Of a DNA stretch of 64,000 nt, positions 35,063-43,764 are shown piece after piece. The stretch lies in the NCBI GenBank assembly GCA_020636315.1, contig JACJYA010000008.1, forward strand, positions 303,432 to 367,431, written 5' to 3'. Source of the stretch: Lewinellaceae bacterium. GTDB lineage: Bacteria; Bacteroidota; Bacteroidia; Chitinophagales; Saprospiraceae. Every line of letters begins with the position of its first letter. The stretch's first letter is position 1. The position numbers were made by a program, and so were the translations under genes. The notes under the pieces were generated by a model. The model was given only the letters and a program-made list of their open reading frames with translations, was not told the origin of the DNA and ran no database searches.

Positions 35063-36550
35063 ATGATAGCAACCCACACGCTGCCCACCATTGCTGAAAA
35101 CCTGCGAAAGCATGCCTCTCGTACGGCCTTCTGCATTGAGGAGCAAGCCTTTACCTACGAAGAATTTTCCGGGCGCATCAGTGGTATTTCCCGGGCATTA
35201 CGCGAGCGGCAGGTATCTGCACAATCGCCGGTGGGTGTCGTTACTTCCAACCGGTTGGAGACCTACGCCTCCATCTTCGCCCTTTGGTTCAACCGCCTGA
35301 TCTTCGTGCCCCTCAGCCCCGCCAACCCTGCGGAGCGAAACCGCAGTATGATGGAACAAACGGGGATGAAACACGTACTGGCCTACCGGAAAGAGGAAGT
35401 AGAGGCATTGGGTGGCTCCGGCGCTCTGGAAGCCGTTGAAACGAAAGGCCTTTCTTCCGGCGAGGTTGTTGGGCCGGCGGCGGGAAGCCTGGAGAAAGAT
35501 ATCCTCTACATCCTGTTTACCTCCGGCAGCACCGGGATGCCCAAGGGAGTCCCCATATCCCGAAGGAACCTGGACGCCTTCGTCCACGCCTTTTTCCGCA
35601 TCGGCTATGGACTGAATGAGGAAGACCGTTTCCTGCAGATCTTCGACTTTACTTTCGATGTTTCAGTGCAGTCCTACGTCCTGCCTCTTTACCTGGGCGC
35701 GGGGGTTTATACCGTCCCGCAGGAGGGTATAAAATTTATGGCGGCCCTGAAGATCCTGAAGGAGCACGAGATCACTTTTGCCAAGCTGGTGCCTTCCACC
35801 CTTCAGTTTTTCCGCCCCTATTTCAGCCGCATACACCTGCCCCGCCTGCGCTACTCCCTTTTTTCGGGCGAAGCGCTGCCGGAAAGCATCACCAGGGAAT
35901 GGGCCCGCTGCGTCCCCAACGCTGCCATTGAGAACCACTATGGGCCTACGGAAGGGACCATCGACTGCCTGTACCACCGCTGGGAGGACGGAAAAAGCCC
36001 TTCCTACAACGGCATCGTAGCTATCGGCAGGCCCTACGAGGGTATCTCAGCTTTGGTAATAGGATCAGATGGGAACCCAGCAGATCCCGGCCAGAAAGGA
36101 GAATTGTGGATCAGCGGAGGCCAGGTGACACCCGGCTACTGGAAGAACGAGGCCAAAAACCAGGAAAGTTTTGCCATCCGGGAAGGAAAAAGGTACTACA
36201 AAACCGGCGATATCGTTTTTCAGGAACAAGAAGGCCGCTATTTGTTCTGTGGCAGGAAAGACAATCAACTACAGATACAGGGATACCGGGTGGAATTGGG
36301 GGAGGTGGAGCACCATGTGAAACAATTCATGGATAAAAACCTGGTGGTGGATTCTTATGAAGAGAATGGCGTTCTGGCCCTGGCCCTGTTCGTCGAAGGC
36401 CTGAAAGAAGGGGAAAAAGAAGAGATCGAAGCACGGCTGCGCCGGAAACTCCCTCATTATATGATCCCCGGCAGGATCATCTCCGTCGGCGCCTTTCCCC
36501 GGACCATAAGTGGTAAGACCGATCGTCAAAAACTGCGCCGACTTTTATGA
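35063..36550 (+). CDS. AMP-forming ligase, amino-acid adenylation type
   Basis: A 495-residue ANL-family enzyme that activates a carboxylate as its adenylate and probably loads the carrier protein at 37498. ATG 35063 is the plausible start. The core motifs are present: LFTSGSTGMPKGVP (A3, near residue 155), NHYGPTEGTID (A5), GELWISGGQVTPGYW (A6), YYKTGDIV (A7), GRKDNQLQIQGYRVELGEVE (A8), and TISGKTDRQKL (A10, catalytic Lys). The nearest relatives in style are free-standing DltA and NRPS adenylation domains rather than acyl-CoA synthetases. The stop overlaps the next ATG by 4 bp, showing tight coupling. Substrate, amino acid or other acid, is unknown. Confidence 0.88.
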   Translation: MIATHTLPTIAENLRKHASRTAFCIEEQAFTYEEFSGRISGISRALRERQVSAQSPVGVVTSNRLETYASIFALWFNRLIFVPLSPANPAERNRSMMEQTGMKHVLAYRKEEVEALGGSGALEAVETKGLSSGEVVGPAAGSLEKDILYILFTSGSTGMPKGVPISRRNLDAFVHAFFRIGYGLNEEDRFLQIFDFTFDVSVQSYVLPLYLGAGVYTVPQEGIKFMAALKILKEHEITFAKLVPSTLQFFRPYFSRIHLPRLRYSLFSGEALPESITREWARCVPNAAIENHYGPTEGTIDCLYHRWEDGKSPSYNGIVAIGRPYEGISALVIGSDGNPADPGQKGELWISGGQVTPGYWKNEAKNQESFAIREGKRYYKTGDIVFQEQEGRYLFCGRKDNQLQIQGYRVELGEVEHHVKQFMDKNLVVDSYEENGVLALALFVEGLKEGEKEEIEARLRRKLPHYMIPGRIISVGAFPRTISGKTDRQKLRRLL

Positions 36551-37302
36551 ACGAAGAGCGAATGGAAAAGGCCATCATGGAGAACCACTACGAGGTGTAT
36601 CGCACCATAGCTCGCCTCTGCGGCGGCCGCCACGGCCGTTCAACAGCCTATGAATGGACCCTGGCGCCTCCCGGCAATGCCTATCCCAATTTTATTTTCA
36701 ACGAACGGGCGGAAGCCATCGACACAGAAACCCTTCGCAGGCAGGTAAAGGAAAAGGTGGTGCCTCCCGTCTGGATCTCCTCCAACCCCCGCCTGGAGCC
36801 CCGCATTGCCCCGGCCGGCTTCCGCCTCATCCGGGTATGGAAAGGCATGGCCATGGGCCCCGAAGAACTGATCCGGCCACCTGAACCCGATAGCCTCGAA
36901 TGGGCACCGGTAAAACATGACGGTGAACTGGATACCTGGACGGAGATTGTGGCCGAGTCCTTTGACACGCCCGTTGAACCGGGCTACTTCAACCCTCTTA
37001 TAGGAAAAGACAAGCTGGAGCTCTTTCTGATAAGCCGGGATGGGAAGCCCGTCGCCACCACCCTGAATTTTTACCAGGGAGATACCGTCGGCGTTTACAT
37101 GGTCGCCACCCGGGCCGCCTGCCGAAAGCAGGGCATCGGGCAATGGGCCTTTTACCGGTCCCTCCGGGCCGCGTTCGACAAAGGCGCCCGGCTGGCGGTT
37201 TGCTCCGCCATGCCCGACGGGGTCAACGCCTGGCAGAAGATCGGTTTTAAAATCTATACAAACCTCTATCTTTACTGGCTGGTGGGAAAGGAATTTATAT
37301 AG
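36547..37302 (+). CDS. GNAT N-acyltransferase
   Basis: A 251-residue protein whose start overlaps the ligase stop (ATGA). The GNAT core is C-terminal: ELFLISRDGKPVATTLNFYQ, VGVYMVATRAACRKQGIGQW (acyl-CoA or acyl-ACP binding loop, RKQGIG), then AVCSAMPDGVNAWQKIGF. The N-terminal half is a second, more divergent GNAT-like lobe. It probably acylates an amine made available by the upstream deacetylase, or transfers the ligase product. The stop codon (37300-37302) coincides with the left end of a MITE-like insertion, so the natural C-terminus may be a few residues different. Confidence 0.8.
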   Translation: MNEERMEKAIMENHYEVYRTIARLCGGRHGRSTAYEWTLAPPGNAYPNFIFNERAEAIDTETLRRQVKEKVVPPVWISSNPRLEPRIAPAGFRLIRVWKGMAMGPEELIRPPEPDSLEWAPVKHDGELDTWTEIVAESFDTPVEPGYFNPLIGKDKLELFLISRDGKPVATTLNFYQGDTVGVYMVATRAACRKQGIGQWAFYRSLRAAFDKGARLAVCSAMPDGVNAWQKIGFKIYTNLYLYWLVGKEFI

Positions 37303-37490
37303 AGCTTGTTCAAAATTCAATCAATGGCCTCCAAACGGCAAATTTTATCCTGCACTGCGTTAAAAAGCCTCGCCATACCTTCCAGGTATGCCTGCATTTT
37401 TTGCCTTCCCGACACTGCGTGTACGGGACAAGTTGTTCAGGACAAAATTTGCTCGTTTTCGCCTCATCATCGAAATTTGAACAAACTCTA
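37298..37490. mobile_element. MITE-like element with inverted repeats and TA flanks
   Basis: About 190 bp with terminal inverted repeats: TAGAGCTTGTTCAAAATT at 37300-37317 and AAATTTGAACAAACTCTA at 37473-37490 (16 of 18 pair). Internal inverted blocks extend this: ACGGCAAATTTTATCCTG near 37335 and CAGGACAAAATTTGCTCG near 37440. TA stands at both ends, as expected for Tc1/mariner-IS630 elements. It carries no transposase. It interrupts the gap between the GNAT gene and the acyl carrier protein gene. Confidence 0.75.
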
Positions 37491-37497
37491 GACATTT

Positions 37498-37731
37498 ATG
37501 CAAGACATACTCAACAAACTCAACCCCATTTTTGCCCGGGTATTCGAAGACGAAACCCTGCAAATCACCGAGGAAAGCTCTGCCCGGGACATTGACAAGT
37601 GGGATTCCCTGCGGCACGTGCTGCTCATCTCGGAGATCGAAAAGGCCTTTAATATCCATTTCGAACTGGAGGAGATGATCGGTTTCCAAAATGTTGGAGA
37701 CATTGCCCGCTCCCTTGAAAAGAAAGTGTGA
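37498..37731 (+). CDS. acyl carrier protein
   Basis: A 77-residue carrier protein. The phosphopantetheine attachment Ser is Ser37 in KWDSLRHV, the form used by free-standing and NRPS-like carriers (D-S-L). Helix I (ILNKLNPIFARVFEDE) and helix III/IV (SEIEKAFNIHFELEEMIGF) are complete. It is well suited to accept the group activated by the ligase at 35063. It starts only 7 bp after the MITE-like element, whose insertion may have displaced its own ribosome-binding region. The last gene of the set overlaps its stop by one base (TGATG). Confidence 0.92.
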   Translation: MQDILNKLNPIFARVFEDETLQITEESSARDIDKWDSLRHVLLISEIEKAFNIHFELEEMIGFQNVGDIARSLEKKV

Positions 37732-38810
37732 TGGAGTTCCGGGTAGTGAAAACAGGGGAACTGGAGGCCTTTATCCGGTCTGACCTGTATCGAAGATCCA
37801 CCCATTGCCCCATCAGCCGGCACCGGGCCCGTTCCCAGGCCGCCAACCCGAGGGCCGAGGCAGGCGGCCCTGCCCTGGTACTGGCGGTGAAAGATGAGGA
37901 GGTTGTCGGGTTTGTCGGCTTCCTACCGGACCGGATCGGCCAGGAGAGCGTTTACTGGAACAGCGGCTGGTGGGTAGCAGAAGAACATAAAGACATTGCA
38001 CTGCCTTTGTTTTTCCAGTTTCTGCAAAAGAGCCGGGAGCGGGTGCTGCTCACCGACCTGACCCCGCATACCGAGGCCATCATCCGGCGGCTGCATTTCT
38101 TTCGGTTTCGGGAAATGGCGCCCGGCCTGCGGGGCTACCTGAGGTTTAACCTTGGTGAATTACTGCCTCAACGCCGGCCGGGGCTGGCTCCCCTGCGCCC
38201 TTTATTCCGCATGATCGATTTTAAGGCCAATCTGCTCCTGTGGGCGAGGAATGCCCTGAAGCGCTATCCGATACCGAAGGAGGCCCGAATAGAAACAATA
38301 AATACCTTTTCGGATTCGGACCGCGCATTTATGGCATCCCATTCTGAAAATGAACTCACCCGCCGGGGGCCGGAGGAGCTCCTCTGGATACTGAACAACC
38401 CCTGGGTGCTGCCTTCTGAGGAGTGTGCGGAAGATTACAGCCATTATTTCTTTACTGCTGTTGCCGACGATTTCGAAAGCCGCCTGCTGCGGTTCTCCTG
38501 GCTGGGCGAAACCAGGGCGATCCTTTTTACCCGGCAGCTCAACCGGAATCTCGCCGTCCCTTACCTCTATTTTGAAGAGGACATCCTGCCGGTACTTGTC
38601 AATTACATCTATCGGCAGCTGATCAGAGGGCGTTGCATTCATTTCACTACCTTCAATCAACGGCTGAAAGCCTTCATGCTGGAGAACCCCTCCCCTTTTA
38701 TATTCAAAAAAGATATTCGGCGGACGTTTGCCTATCACGAAAAGCTCCAGGGCCTCATTCCGGATGAGGTGGAGTTGCAGGATGGAGATGGAGATGTGGC
38801 TTTCTGCTGA
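37731..38810 (+). CDS. acyltransferase-like protein (double GNAT fold)
   Basis: A 359-residue protein starting at ATG 37731, overlapping the ACP stop by one base; a GTG at 37728 is the alternative. The N-terminal lobe (ALVLAVKDEEVVGFVGFLPD, YWNSGWWVAEEHKDIALPLF, RVLLTDLTPHTEAIIRRLHF) has a GNAT-like pattern. The second lobe from residue 190 (HYFFTAVADDFESRLLRFSW, RNLAVPYLYFEEDILPVLVN) is similar, so a FemX/GNAT double fold is likely. It would be a natural acceptor-specific transferase for the acyl group on the adjacent ACP. Convergent with the propeller gene that follows. Confidence 0.68.
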   Translation: MEFRVVKTGELEAFIRSDLYRRSTHCPISRHRARSQAANPRAEAGGPALVLAVKDEEVVGFVGFLPDRIGQESVYWNSGWWVAEEHKDIALPLFFQFLQKSRERVLLTDLTPHTEAIIRRLHFFRFREMAPGLRGYLRFNLGELLPQRRPGLAPLRPLFRMIDFKANLLLWARNALKRYPIPKEARIETINTFSDSDRAFMASHSENELTRRGPEELLWILNNPWVLPSEECAEDYSHYFFTAVADDFESRLLRFSWLGETRAILFTRQLNRNLAVPYLYFEEDILPVLVNYIYRQLIRGRCIHFTTFNQRLKAFMLENPSPFIFKKDIRRTFAYHEKLQGLIPDEVELQDGDGDVAFC

Positions 38811-38830
38811 GATGGGCGGGAATAATGAAA

Positions 38831-40444
38831 TTATCTCTCGGTGGAGAAAGAATACAGGAACAAGCCATGCTGCCCGTCATTGGTGATGCTGTCGCTGTCC
38901 ATTTTTAAGAACTTCTGAAAGTGGCCGGAGAAGGACACATTCCCATCTTCGTAACAGGAGGACCGGAAGGCCATATTAGGCCCGTGTTCGGGCAGGATCA
39001 CTTTCTGAACTTCATACCGGCGGTTTATTTTGAGCAGGAAGCTGTTCGGAGAATGATGGGTTGGGTAATCTCTGCCCTGCAGGTGCAAAGTGTCGCCGGC
39101 CGTTCCCGAAAGCCAGAGGTTACCGGCATCGTCTCCGGTAAGGGTTACAACCGAACCTTTCAGGGTATTGGCAACCACCACCTCTGTTAGCAATTCGCCT
39201 TCCGAATTGTATTCCAGCAATACCAGGCCCGGGTGCTCATCATCATCAGGTGGCAGGATTTGGCTGCTGATGATCACCCTTCCATCCCCTGCCAATACCA
39301 TATCCGCGCCGCGCTCATTGGTGCGGTAGCCATACCGGCGGACGCCTTTGCTACCAAACTGCCTCAGCCATTGGGCCGCCCCCCGGGCATTGATCTTAAG
39401 CAGGAAACCATCGTCATCGAACCTGCCGGTGGTGGTTAGCGAATCCTGCCCGAAAGAGAAAACCTGATTGAACGAGCCGGTGACATAAAAATTATTGCGG
39501 ACATCGCTTTTGACCCTGAAGATGGAGGCATTGGCTTCCCTGATCCATTCGCACCGGCCGGCAGGGTTAAAATAGGCCAGGAAGCCGGTATCTTCTCTGC
39601 CCACTCTCCCGGAAGCAGTAGGCCCGAAGGCCAGGCGTTCTCCCATGATGCCGGCCAGAAGCACCGCCCCTTGCCCATTGGCGTGTATATTAAAGGGAAT
39701 GGCCCGGCCTTCGTTCACGATAATGTTCCTGCATTCTCCGCCGGGCGTGATCTCAGCGATAAACAGGTTGCCGGTGACAGTGCTTACCGTGCGGCTTCCA
39801 AGGGCGAGGCGCCCCTCAAAGAAGCCGGCCACTCTGATATGCCCGTCCGGGCCGATGGTAAGGGCGGTGGCCCTGCCCTGGCTGTCCGTACCCAGTTTCC
39901 ATTCCACCTGCCCCTGCGGGTTGACTTTGGAGATGAGAATGTAGTCCTGGTTATCTGCTCTTGCCTGGAAGCAGGCAATATAGGTGTTGCCCTGTTTGTC
40001 TTTGACTACTTCGGCATAGTGGTTGCTGGAAATGCGGCCGGTAGTTCCAAGGTTAAGGAGGAAGGGAGGCTGCCCTGAGTTTCCAGGCAGGCTGGCGGGG
40101 GCCGTTGGCTTTAACGACATCTCTTTAGCCGGACTGGTATTGCCATCTGGAGCTTTTGTCCTGCCCAAAAAATATGCAGCCAATACCAAAACCAGGAGCA
40201 TCAATGCCAGCAAACGATTGGCGGCCACTACATTTTTTTGAGTAGTATATCCGGCAAAAAAAAGCGCCGCCACGAGGGCGAACAGCCCAAAAACAACGCC
40301 ATACCCCAACACGATGGCGCTGGCCGCCAGCCCCTGCCCCTCGCCCGCACCGGTGAGGCCGGCATAGAACAGGCCTGCGATAAAAAAAACGAGCAGGGCG
40401 AGGAGGTACAGCAGCAGGCTCGCGGGTTTTAAGAATTGTTTCAT
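38831..40444 (-). CDS. membrane-anchored beta-propeller (SBBP-like) protein
   Basis: A 537-residue protein. Residues 1-95 carry three hydrophobic helices (LLLYLLALLVFFIAGLFYAG, GYGVVFGLFALVAALFFAGY, LLALMLLVLVLAAYFLG). The rest, about 400 residues, is periplasmic or extracellular and made of blade-like units such as HYAEVVKDKQGNTYIACFQA and ATALTIGPDGHIRVAGFFEG, of the SBBP/beta-propeller repeat type. I cannot assign a ligand. It is the last gene of a four-gene minus-strand block (cyclase, RDD, VWA, propeller). Confidence 0.65.
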   Translation of the reverse strand: MKQFLKPASLLLYLLALLVFFIAGLFYAGLTGAGEGQGLAASAIVLGYGVVFGLFALVAALFFAGYTTQKNVVAANRLLALMLLVLVLAAYFLGRTKAPDGNTSPAKEMSLKPTAPASLPGNSGQPPFLLNLGTTGRISSNHYAEVVKDKQGNTYIACFQARADNQDYILISKVNPQGQVEWKLGTDSQGRATALTIGPDGHIRVAGFFEGRLALGSRTVSTVTGNLFIAEITPGGECRNIIVNEGRAIPFNIHANGQGAVLLAGIMGERLAFGPTASGRVGREDTGFLAYFNPAGRCEWIREANASIFRVKSDVRNNFYVTGSFNQVFSFGQDSLTTTGRFDDDGFLLKINARGAAQWLRQFGSKGVRRYGYRTNERGADMVLAGDGRVIISSQILPPDDDEHPGLVLLEYNSEGELLTEVVVANTLKGSVVTLTGDDAGNLWLSGTAGDTLHLQGRDYPTHHSPNSFLLKINRRYEVQKVILPEHGPNMAFRSSCYEDGNVSFSGHFQKFLKMDSDSITNDGQHGLFLYSFSTER

Positions 40445-40457
40445 TTGTATAAATCTG

Positions 40458-41867
40458 TCAAAAGTTTATCACCTTCTCTACGGTTTCCCCTTCTTTGACC
40501 TCCAGAATAAAGGATTCCGATTTTCCCTTGTGTTCTCCCAGGGCCGTCAGGGTAACCTCATAGGTTCCGGGGTTGAGGGTGAATGGCCTGGGGTTGCTGC
40601 TTTCGGAAGTATAGGTGCGGCCGCCGGCCACGTTTTTTTTGCTGGCAGGGTCCACGATCTTCACTACGGCGTCCACCAGGTTGCCGGCGCTTTGGGCGCC
40701 GATACGGGCGATGCCGCTTTTAAAATTGTGCTCGACTGCCTGCGTCTCATTGGCGCGTACTTCCACCTTTTCTATGCGGTGAGTAATTTCGGGGCCTTCG
40801 ATTTTCATGGCTTTGACTTCCACGTCGTACCGGCCGGGGTTGAGTTCGAACTCCTTCGGCCTTCCGTAGGTGCGGCCGGCGGCGGCGCTTTTGCCGTCAG
40901 CATTGGAATAGATGTTTACTACGGCGTCCCAGCCTTCGCCGTTGTTCAGGGTGGTTACCTGTATTTTGCCACCGTCGAAGCTCACAGTTTGGTGCCTCGT
41001 CTCTTCTGCCACACTTTGCACATTGAACACGGTAATGGCGTTCACGTCGCTGTTCTCCAGAGGTTGCACTTCCAGGTCATAAGCTCCGGCAGGCAGGTGC
41101 AGTAGGGCGGTGTCGGCGTAGGTGCGCGCCGTTGCCGCGAAATCTTTGGTACCGGCCTTGTAAGCTTTGATGTAGGCATCGATTGGCTTACCGTTCTTAA
41201 CGGCGAAAACGCTGAAGTTGGCGGCAGGTTCATCAACAGTGGTCGTGGCGGCCTCCTGGAGTACTTCGCTCAGCCCTTCGGCATCGACAGCATCGTAGTA
41301 CCGGCCGTCCCCTGCTTTTGCCGCACAGCGCAGTTGTTCGGTTTCTTCGTCCTTGAGGCCAAAGCCGACGATGTGCAGCCTGAAGTCGATGCCCTCTTCC
41401 TTCGCAGCGGCAACCACCTGGCAGATATTGCCGCCGCAGGATTCAATGCCGTCGGTGATCAGAATGATGGTCGCTTTCCTTTTCATCGTTCGCAGCTTGC
41501 CGATCACCTGCAGGGCAGAGTAGGCAAGTGGCGTTTTACCCAGAGGCTTGATGCCCTTTAACGACTGAGCCACCACGGCCTTGTCGGTGTTTTCCATTTC
41601 CACCAGGAATTCCACATCCTGGCAGTCGCCCTTCTCACGGTGGCCGTAAGCCACCAGTCCGACCTGTTTGTCATCGGGCAGCTCATTTACTGTATTGGAT
41701 AACACCTCGGATGCAATTTCCATCTTGGTTTTTCCATCTATTTGTCCCCACATGGAGCCACTGGCGTCATAGATGAATATGATGGGAGCAGGGGCAGGCC
41801 CGCTCTGGGCAGAAATAAGGAGGGATGTACAGAGCAGCAGTAGAAATAGCATGGTAGTTTTCTTCAT
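40458..41867 (-). CDS. von Willebrand A-domain secreted protein
   Basis: A 469-residue exported protein with a signal peptide (MLFLLLLCTSLLISAQ). The VWA domain follows at once, with a complete MIDAS: DASGS near residue 35, the Thr in LGKTPLAYSA, and Asp in LITDGIES. It therefore should bind a metal and a protein ligand. From about residue 220 there are three similar 80-95 residue beta-domains, with recurring GRTYGRPKEFELNPGRYDVE and GRTYTSESSNPRPFTLNPGT, like carboxypeptidase-regulatory or PEGA domains. Probable surface adhesion or scaffold role. It lies 13 bp upstream of the propeller gene on the same strand, so likely one operon. Confidence 0.83.
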   Translation of the reverse strand: MKKTTMLFLLLLCTSLLISAQSGPAPAPIIFIYDASGSMWGQIDGKTKMEIASEVLSNTVNELPDDKQVGLVAYGHREKGDCQDVEFLVEMENTDKAVVAQSLKGIKPLGKTPLAYSALQVIGKLRTMKRKATIILITDGIESCGGNICQVVAAAKEEGIDFRLHIVGFGLKDEETEQLRCAAKAGDGRYYDAVDAEGLSEVLQEAATTTVDEPAANFSVFAVKNGKPIDAYIKAYKAGTKDFAATARTYADTALLHLPAGAYDLEVQPLENSDVNAITVFNVQSVAEETRHQTVSFDGGKIQVTTLNNGEGWDAVVNIYSNADGKSAAAGRTYGRPKEFELNPGRYDVEVKAMKIEGPEITHRIEKVEVRANETQAVEHNFKSGIARIGAQSAGNLVDAVVKIVDPASKKNVAGGRTYTSESSNPRPFTLNPGTYEVTLTALGEHKGKSESFILEVKEGETVEKVINF

Positions 41868-41946
41868 AATGAATTGATGATTTTAGGGTTCAATTAAAAC
41901 TTGGTTCTTCCTTGAATACTGTCGGCCTGTTTCCGGCTGATGTTTT

Positions 41947-42480
41947 CTATTCTTTCTTTTCTTTTTGAATGACATAAGCCCCAAGCAACTGGTCATAAAC
42001 GGTTTGCCGGCGGTGGTTTCGCAACAGGCTCCATAAATATAGCGCGATCAGCAGCAATCCGAAAACGGGTAGTATCCTGAGGCCCGGCTCGTCCTCGAAA
42101 TAGGCGGGGGAGGGCAAATTGAGCCCCAGGTGCACCATTTCCCAGGGCAGCAGTTTCAGCACGGTGCGGAAAAAGGAAGTTTTGAATGGCAGGCCGGCCT
42201 TTTCATCCTTTCCTACTACTTCCAGTCCCATGAGCTGCTTCCCGAAAGCAGCTTTCCGGGCGGAGGCTTCCAGGAGAGAAAAATACAGCCATACCGGCAG
42301 GGAAATGGTGAGCAGGGTATATAATTCCGTGTGAACTCCGGAGTGGAACCATTCATCCGTGATTCCCCAATGGCTCCTGAGGGGTTTCAGAATGCCGGCC
42401 TGAAGGACAAGGACAACCCCCAGGAAAGCAATGGTGCAGTCGATCAGATAAGCCAGGCTTCTTCTCAGTAAATAGGGCAT
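41947..42480 (-). CDS. RDD-family membrane protein
   Basis: A 177-residue inner-membrane protein with the RDD signature split as usual: RRSLAYLIDCTIAF near the N-terminus (Arg, Asp), then ARKAAFGKQLMGLEVVGK after the second helix, and FLRTVLK-like FFRTVLKLLPWEM later. Three to four hydrophobic segments are visible. RDD proteins are sometimes sodium or proton antiporters, sometimes of unknown role. It sits between the cyclase and the VWA gene on the minus strand. Confidence 0.85.
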   Translation of the reverse strand: MPYLLRRSLAYLIDCTIAFLGVVLVLQAGILKPLRSHWGITDEWFHSGVHTELYTLLTISLPVWLYFSLLEASARKAAFGKQLMGLEVVGKDEKAGLPFKTSFFRTVLKLLPWEMVHLGLNLPSPAYFEDEPGLRILPVFGLLLIALYLWSLLRNHRRQTVYDQLLGAYVIQKEKKE

Positions 42481-42505
42481 TTTGTCGGTGTTTTTCTGTT
42501 GGCAT

Positions 42506-43615
42506 TTAAGTGTTCGTGGTTGCTTTGCTATCTATTATAGTAAACAGCTCCATATCCTCCTTCCTTCCTCTCAACTCGCTTTTTCCCAGTGGCGAAGCCT
42601 GAAAGGCCCCGTTAAGATAAAGTTTTTTTACCAGCCCGCCCGAGATCAGGATATCGACCCCGTAGGTATTGCACAGCCCCTGGATCCGGGCCGTGGCGTT
42701 GAGGACATCACCCGTAAACATGATCTCTTTTTTCAGCACGCCGATCTCTCCGGTGGTCACTTTCCCAAAGTGGAGGCCCGCCTTGAATGCCGGCGCCACG
42801 CCGAATGTTTCCCGAAACCAGCCCGCCCGTTTCGCCAGAGCTTCCTTCATGGCAAAAAAGCACCGGATGCAGTTGTTGTCCAGTATTCCGGTTTCAAAGG
42901 GCCAGGAGACAATGACCTCATCCCCGACGTACTGATACACCTCTCCCGAATGCGCTACAATGGCATCGGATAGGGTGGCATAATATTCCTTCAACATTTC
43001 AAAATACCGGACGTGGCCGAGCTGCTCGGCAATGGTGGTGGAGGACCTCATATCGAGGAACATAAATATCCGCTCTTCTTCGATCGGCCGGTGGTACTTT
43101 CCGGTAAAGAAATTGAGCAATATCCCATGGCCGATGTACTCGCTGATCTCCGCATAGAAAAGAGAGGCCCCTAAGGCCACCCCCAGTTGAACAACCGTGC
43201 TGAGGTTGGAAAGGCTCACCAGATACCTGAAATACTTATTCCACACCCGGCTGTCAAAAATGCTCGTATCGAGTTCTATGGCGGCCGCAATTGGGAAGGT
43301 AACCAGGATGATGAAAAACAGAAAGAGAATGTAAATGAGCAGTTTGTAGAGTATCTTTTTAGTAAGACTCTTTTTGGCAAATACATCATTCAGAAAAAAC
43401 ACCTCAATGGCGCCCACCAACAGCCCCACTACCGTGATCGCCAGGCTGGAAAAAATGAAAATCTTAAAATCCATCCGGATGGCGGTATCGGGGGAGCCGG
43501 TCAAATTGCCCACTGCGGCCTGTTCTACGATCAGGAAAACCAACCCGGAAAGCAGCCAGATGATGCCGAAAGGGAGAATGCGGAAGAGGTTGCGTTTTGT
43601 TTTGGGTGACAGCAT
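42506..43615 (-). CDS. class III adenylate/guanylate cyclase, membrane-bound
   Basis: A 369-residue cyclase. Residues 1-165 hold four membrane helices (FRILPFGIIWLLSGLVFLIV, IFIFSSLAITVVGLLVGAIE, LLIYILFLFFIILVTFP, and a fourth). The catalytic domain follows from about 185: FMFLDMRSSTTIAEQLGHVR carries the first metal Asp, and YVGDEVIVSWPFE the second, then KAGLHFGKVTTGEIGVLKKE and FTGDVLNATARIQGLCN. Both metal Asps are present, so it should be active, probably making cAMP. This placement beside RDD and surface-type genes is common in Bacteroidota but unexplained. The sensing element must be the membrane domain. Confidence 0.88.
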   Translation of the reverse strand: MLSPKTKRNLFRILPFGIIWLLSGLVFLIVEQAAVGNLTGSPDTAIRMDFKIFIFSSLAITVVGLLVGAIEVFFLNDVFAKKSLTKKILYKLLIYILFLFFIILVTFPIAAAIELDTSIFDSRVWNKYFRYLVSLSNLSTVVQLGVALGASLFYAEISEYIGHGILLNFFTGKYHRPIEEERIFMFLDMRSSTTIAEQLGHVRYFEMLKEYYATLSDAIVAHSGEVYQYVGDEVIVSWPFETGILDNNCIRCFFAMKEALAKRAGWFRETFGVAPAFKAGLHFGKVTTGEIGVLKKEIMFTGDVLNATARIQGLCNTYGVDILISGGLVKKLYLNGAFQASPLGKSELRGRKEDMELFTIIDSKATTNT

Positions 43616-43764
43616 TATTTTTGTTTACCTGAAACAAGGCGCGCCCAAAATACCCCGTTCTCTTCTAACTCCCAATGCCACCGCCGGTTTTTTATCTCCC
43701 CGGAGTAAACATTCTCTCCTGGCCGGGCATTTGACTTCCGTTATCCAATTTCTTACTTTTAACC

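Noticed and set aside
37306..37491. Short plus-strand open frame starting MFKIQSMASKRQ
   Set aside because: It lies fully inside the inverted-repeat element and has no coding character.
33955..38810. An exosortase (PEP-CTERM) locus, because similar gene types (deacetylase, AMP ligase, carrier, acyltransferase) occur there
   Set aside because: No exosortase, no PEP-CTERM protein and no chain-length or export genes are nearby.
43730..43761. TTTG, 20 bp spacer, TACTTTTA promoter-like pair before the GSCFA gene
   Set aside because: The box ends only 3 bp before the ATG, which would put the transcription start inside the gene.
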